A stretch of DNA of 6,902 nucleotides, taken from contig JAYPCO010000046.1 of the NCBI GenBank assembly GCA_038124765.1, forward strand, positions 1 through 6,902, given 5' to 3'. The translations under genes were made by a program, and so were the position numbers. Below the pieces are notes generated by a model that was not told where the DNA came from, did not search any database, and saw only the letters and a program-made list of their open reading frames with translations. Of the stretch, positions 6,090-6,902 are shown piece by piece (position 1 is the stretch's first letter; each line of letters opens with the position of its first letter). This DNA is from HIMB59 sp038124765 (GTDB lineage: Bacteria; Pseudomonadota; Alphaproteobacteria; HIMB59).

Positions 6090-6902
6090 TGAATTTGAGT
6101 TATATTCTCTAAAACGATTTTGGTTGCTTCTTTTAGATTTGGTATGGTCATATTAATCAACTGAATTCTATCGTATGTGGATTCATTTTTTTTCATTTCA
6201 TTTCTAAGTGAATCCCCAAATGTTTTTCTGAGTTCTGTGCCTATATTAAATTTACAAACATTAGTGGTTTGTGCAATTTTTCTTCTAAGATTATGATCTA
6301 TACCACTACTGCCATGCAAAACTAAAGGTAAATCAGTTAATTTTTGAATTTCTTCAATCGCCTTAAGGTCTATCTTAGATGAAGTGCTTGTTTGAAGATG
6401 AACGTTTCCCGCGCTTATAGCCATTGCATCGCAGCCTGAGTTTAATGCAAATTGATACGCCTCATCAGGGTCAGTGCTTAATGAACTTGCACCCTGATCA
6501 TAACCAACAAAACCAATCTCACCTTCTACAGAAATATTATGTTGATGGGCAAGGTCAGCTATTTCTCTAGTCTTTTGAATATTCTCTTGAAGCGGAAGCT
6601 TAGAGCCATCAAACATTACTGAGGTAAATCCACTGTTAATTGCTTCAATACACTCTTCTTTTTTATAACCATGATCTAAATGGCAAACTACAGGCTGTGA
6701 TGATTTTTCAGCTAAGTATCTAAACATTTTACCCAAAATGGGTAAAGGTGTATTTGCTCTACAGCCAGGGCCGGCTTGAAGAATAACAGGTAAGCCTAAC
6801 TCCTCAGCAACTTCAGCATAGCAACGAGCATCTTCCCATCCTAGCACAACAAGACCTGCTACTGCATAATGTTTTTTTTTTGCCTCTTGTAGGACTTCAG
6901 CG
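6086..6902 (-). CDS. Class II (zinc) fructose-/tagatose-bisphosphate aldolase, 5' end missing
   Basis: Cytoplasmic zinc enzyme cleaving a ketose bisphosphate into dihydroxyacetone phosphate and an aldehyde. The frame is open to the right window edge: 18 codons precede the GTG at 6847-6845 and encode AEVLQEAKKKHYAVAGLV, which matches the normal start of class II aldolases, so only a few residues are missing and the GTG is internal. Numbering the 271 visible residues from the edge: HLDHG (74-78) with catalytic Asp76 and zinc ligand His77; GEIG (127-130) with the loop Glu128; GNVHLQ (165-170) with zinc ligand His168, replacing the commoner GT-x-HG; LVLHGSSGI (193-201) with zinc ligand His196; and NIGTELR (219-225) for phosphate binding. 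All key residues are present. Whether the substrate is fructose- or tagatose-1,6-bisphosphate, or a related compound, cannot be decided; the linkage to galM favours hexose catabolism. Its TGA overlaps the galM TTG. Composition is ordinary for the window, unlike galM. Confidence 0.93.
   Translation of the reverse strand, partial: AEVLQEAKKKHYAVAGLVVLGWEDARCYAEVAEELGLPVILQAGPGCRANTPLPILGKMFRYLAEKSSQPVVCHLDHGYKKEECIEAINSGFTSVMFDGSKLPLQENIQKTREIADLAHQHNISVEGEIGFVGYDQGASSLSTDPDEAYQFALNSGCDAMAISAGNVHLQTSTSSKIDLKAIEEIQKLTDLPLVLHGSSGIDHNLRRKIAQTTNVCKFNIGTELRKTFGDSLRNEMKKNESTYDRIQLINMTIPNLKEATKIVLENITQIH
6728..6746. repeat. Perfect 8-bp inverted repeat with 3-base spacer
   Basis: TTTACCCA (6728-6735) and TGGGTAAA (6739-6746) flank AAA, inside the aldolase coding region near its 5' end (encoding LPILGK on the - strand). 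It would fold into a short hairpin in the aldolase mRNA. No T run follows in either direction, so it is not a terminator; it may be chance. Confidence 0.25.

Noticed and set aside
6845..6847. GTG as the aldolase start
   Set aside because: The 18 codons upstream in frame match the normal aldolase N terminus, so the GTG is an internal Val.
1..6902. tRNA, rRNA, CRISPR, insertion sequence, riboswitch or toxin-antitoxin genes
   Set aside because: None was seen; nearly every base is accounted for by seven protein genes and short junctions.

Overview
The window looks like a piece of a chromosome from a low-G+C Gram-negative bacterium with very compact genes. Composition is A+T-rich throughout, genes overlap by 1 or 4 bases, and the largest gap between genes is 74 bases. 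Two proteins have single N-terminal membrane anchors and large domains that probably lie in the periplasm. The protein families and streamlined layout would suit a small-genome marine proteobacterium, perhaps a SAR86-like gammaproteobacterium, but that is a guess from style and cannot be proved from 6.9 kb. There are no RNA genes, mobile elements or CRISPR arrays.

Layout on the + strand: the window opens inside an iron-containing alcohol dehydrogenase gene (1-782, N-terminal part missing). After a 74-base gap comes a four-gene cluster (857-5122): a GldA-like ABC ATPase, an ABC-2 membrane permease (GldF-like), a GldG-like protein anchored at both ends, and a DUF4340 protein anchored at its N terminus. 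The junctions are TAATG, TAATG and ATGA, so the four are almost certainly one translationally coupled operon making one envelope-associated ABC complex. The substrate is unknown. The family is named after the Flavobacterium gliding genes gldA/gldF/gldG, but nothing here indicates gliding.

Layout on the - strand: a class II (zinc) sugar-bisphosphate aldolase gene enters from the right edge (6902-6086, its start lies just outside) and overlaps by 4 bases with an aldose 1-epimerase gene, galM (6089-5133), which starts at TTG. Together they look like the tail of a hexose-catabolism operon: mutarotation of the free sugar at the top of the pathway and aldol cleavage of the bisphosphate lower down. 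The two operons converge with only 10 bases between their stop codons, where a small symmetric A-rich/T-rich hairpin could terminate both.

The strongest candidate for an under-described system is the four-gene ABC/GldG/DUF4340 set. The other notable points are the extreme A+T and Lys/Asn bias of galM compared with its operon partner, the TTGA overlap, and the shared terminator placed on a stop codon.
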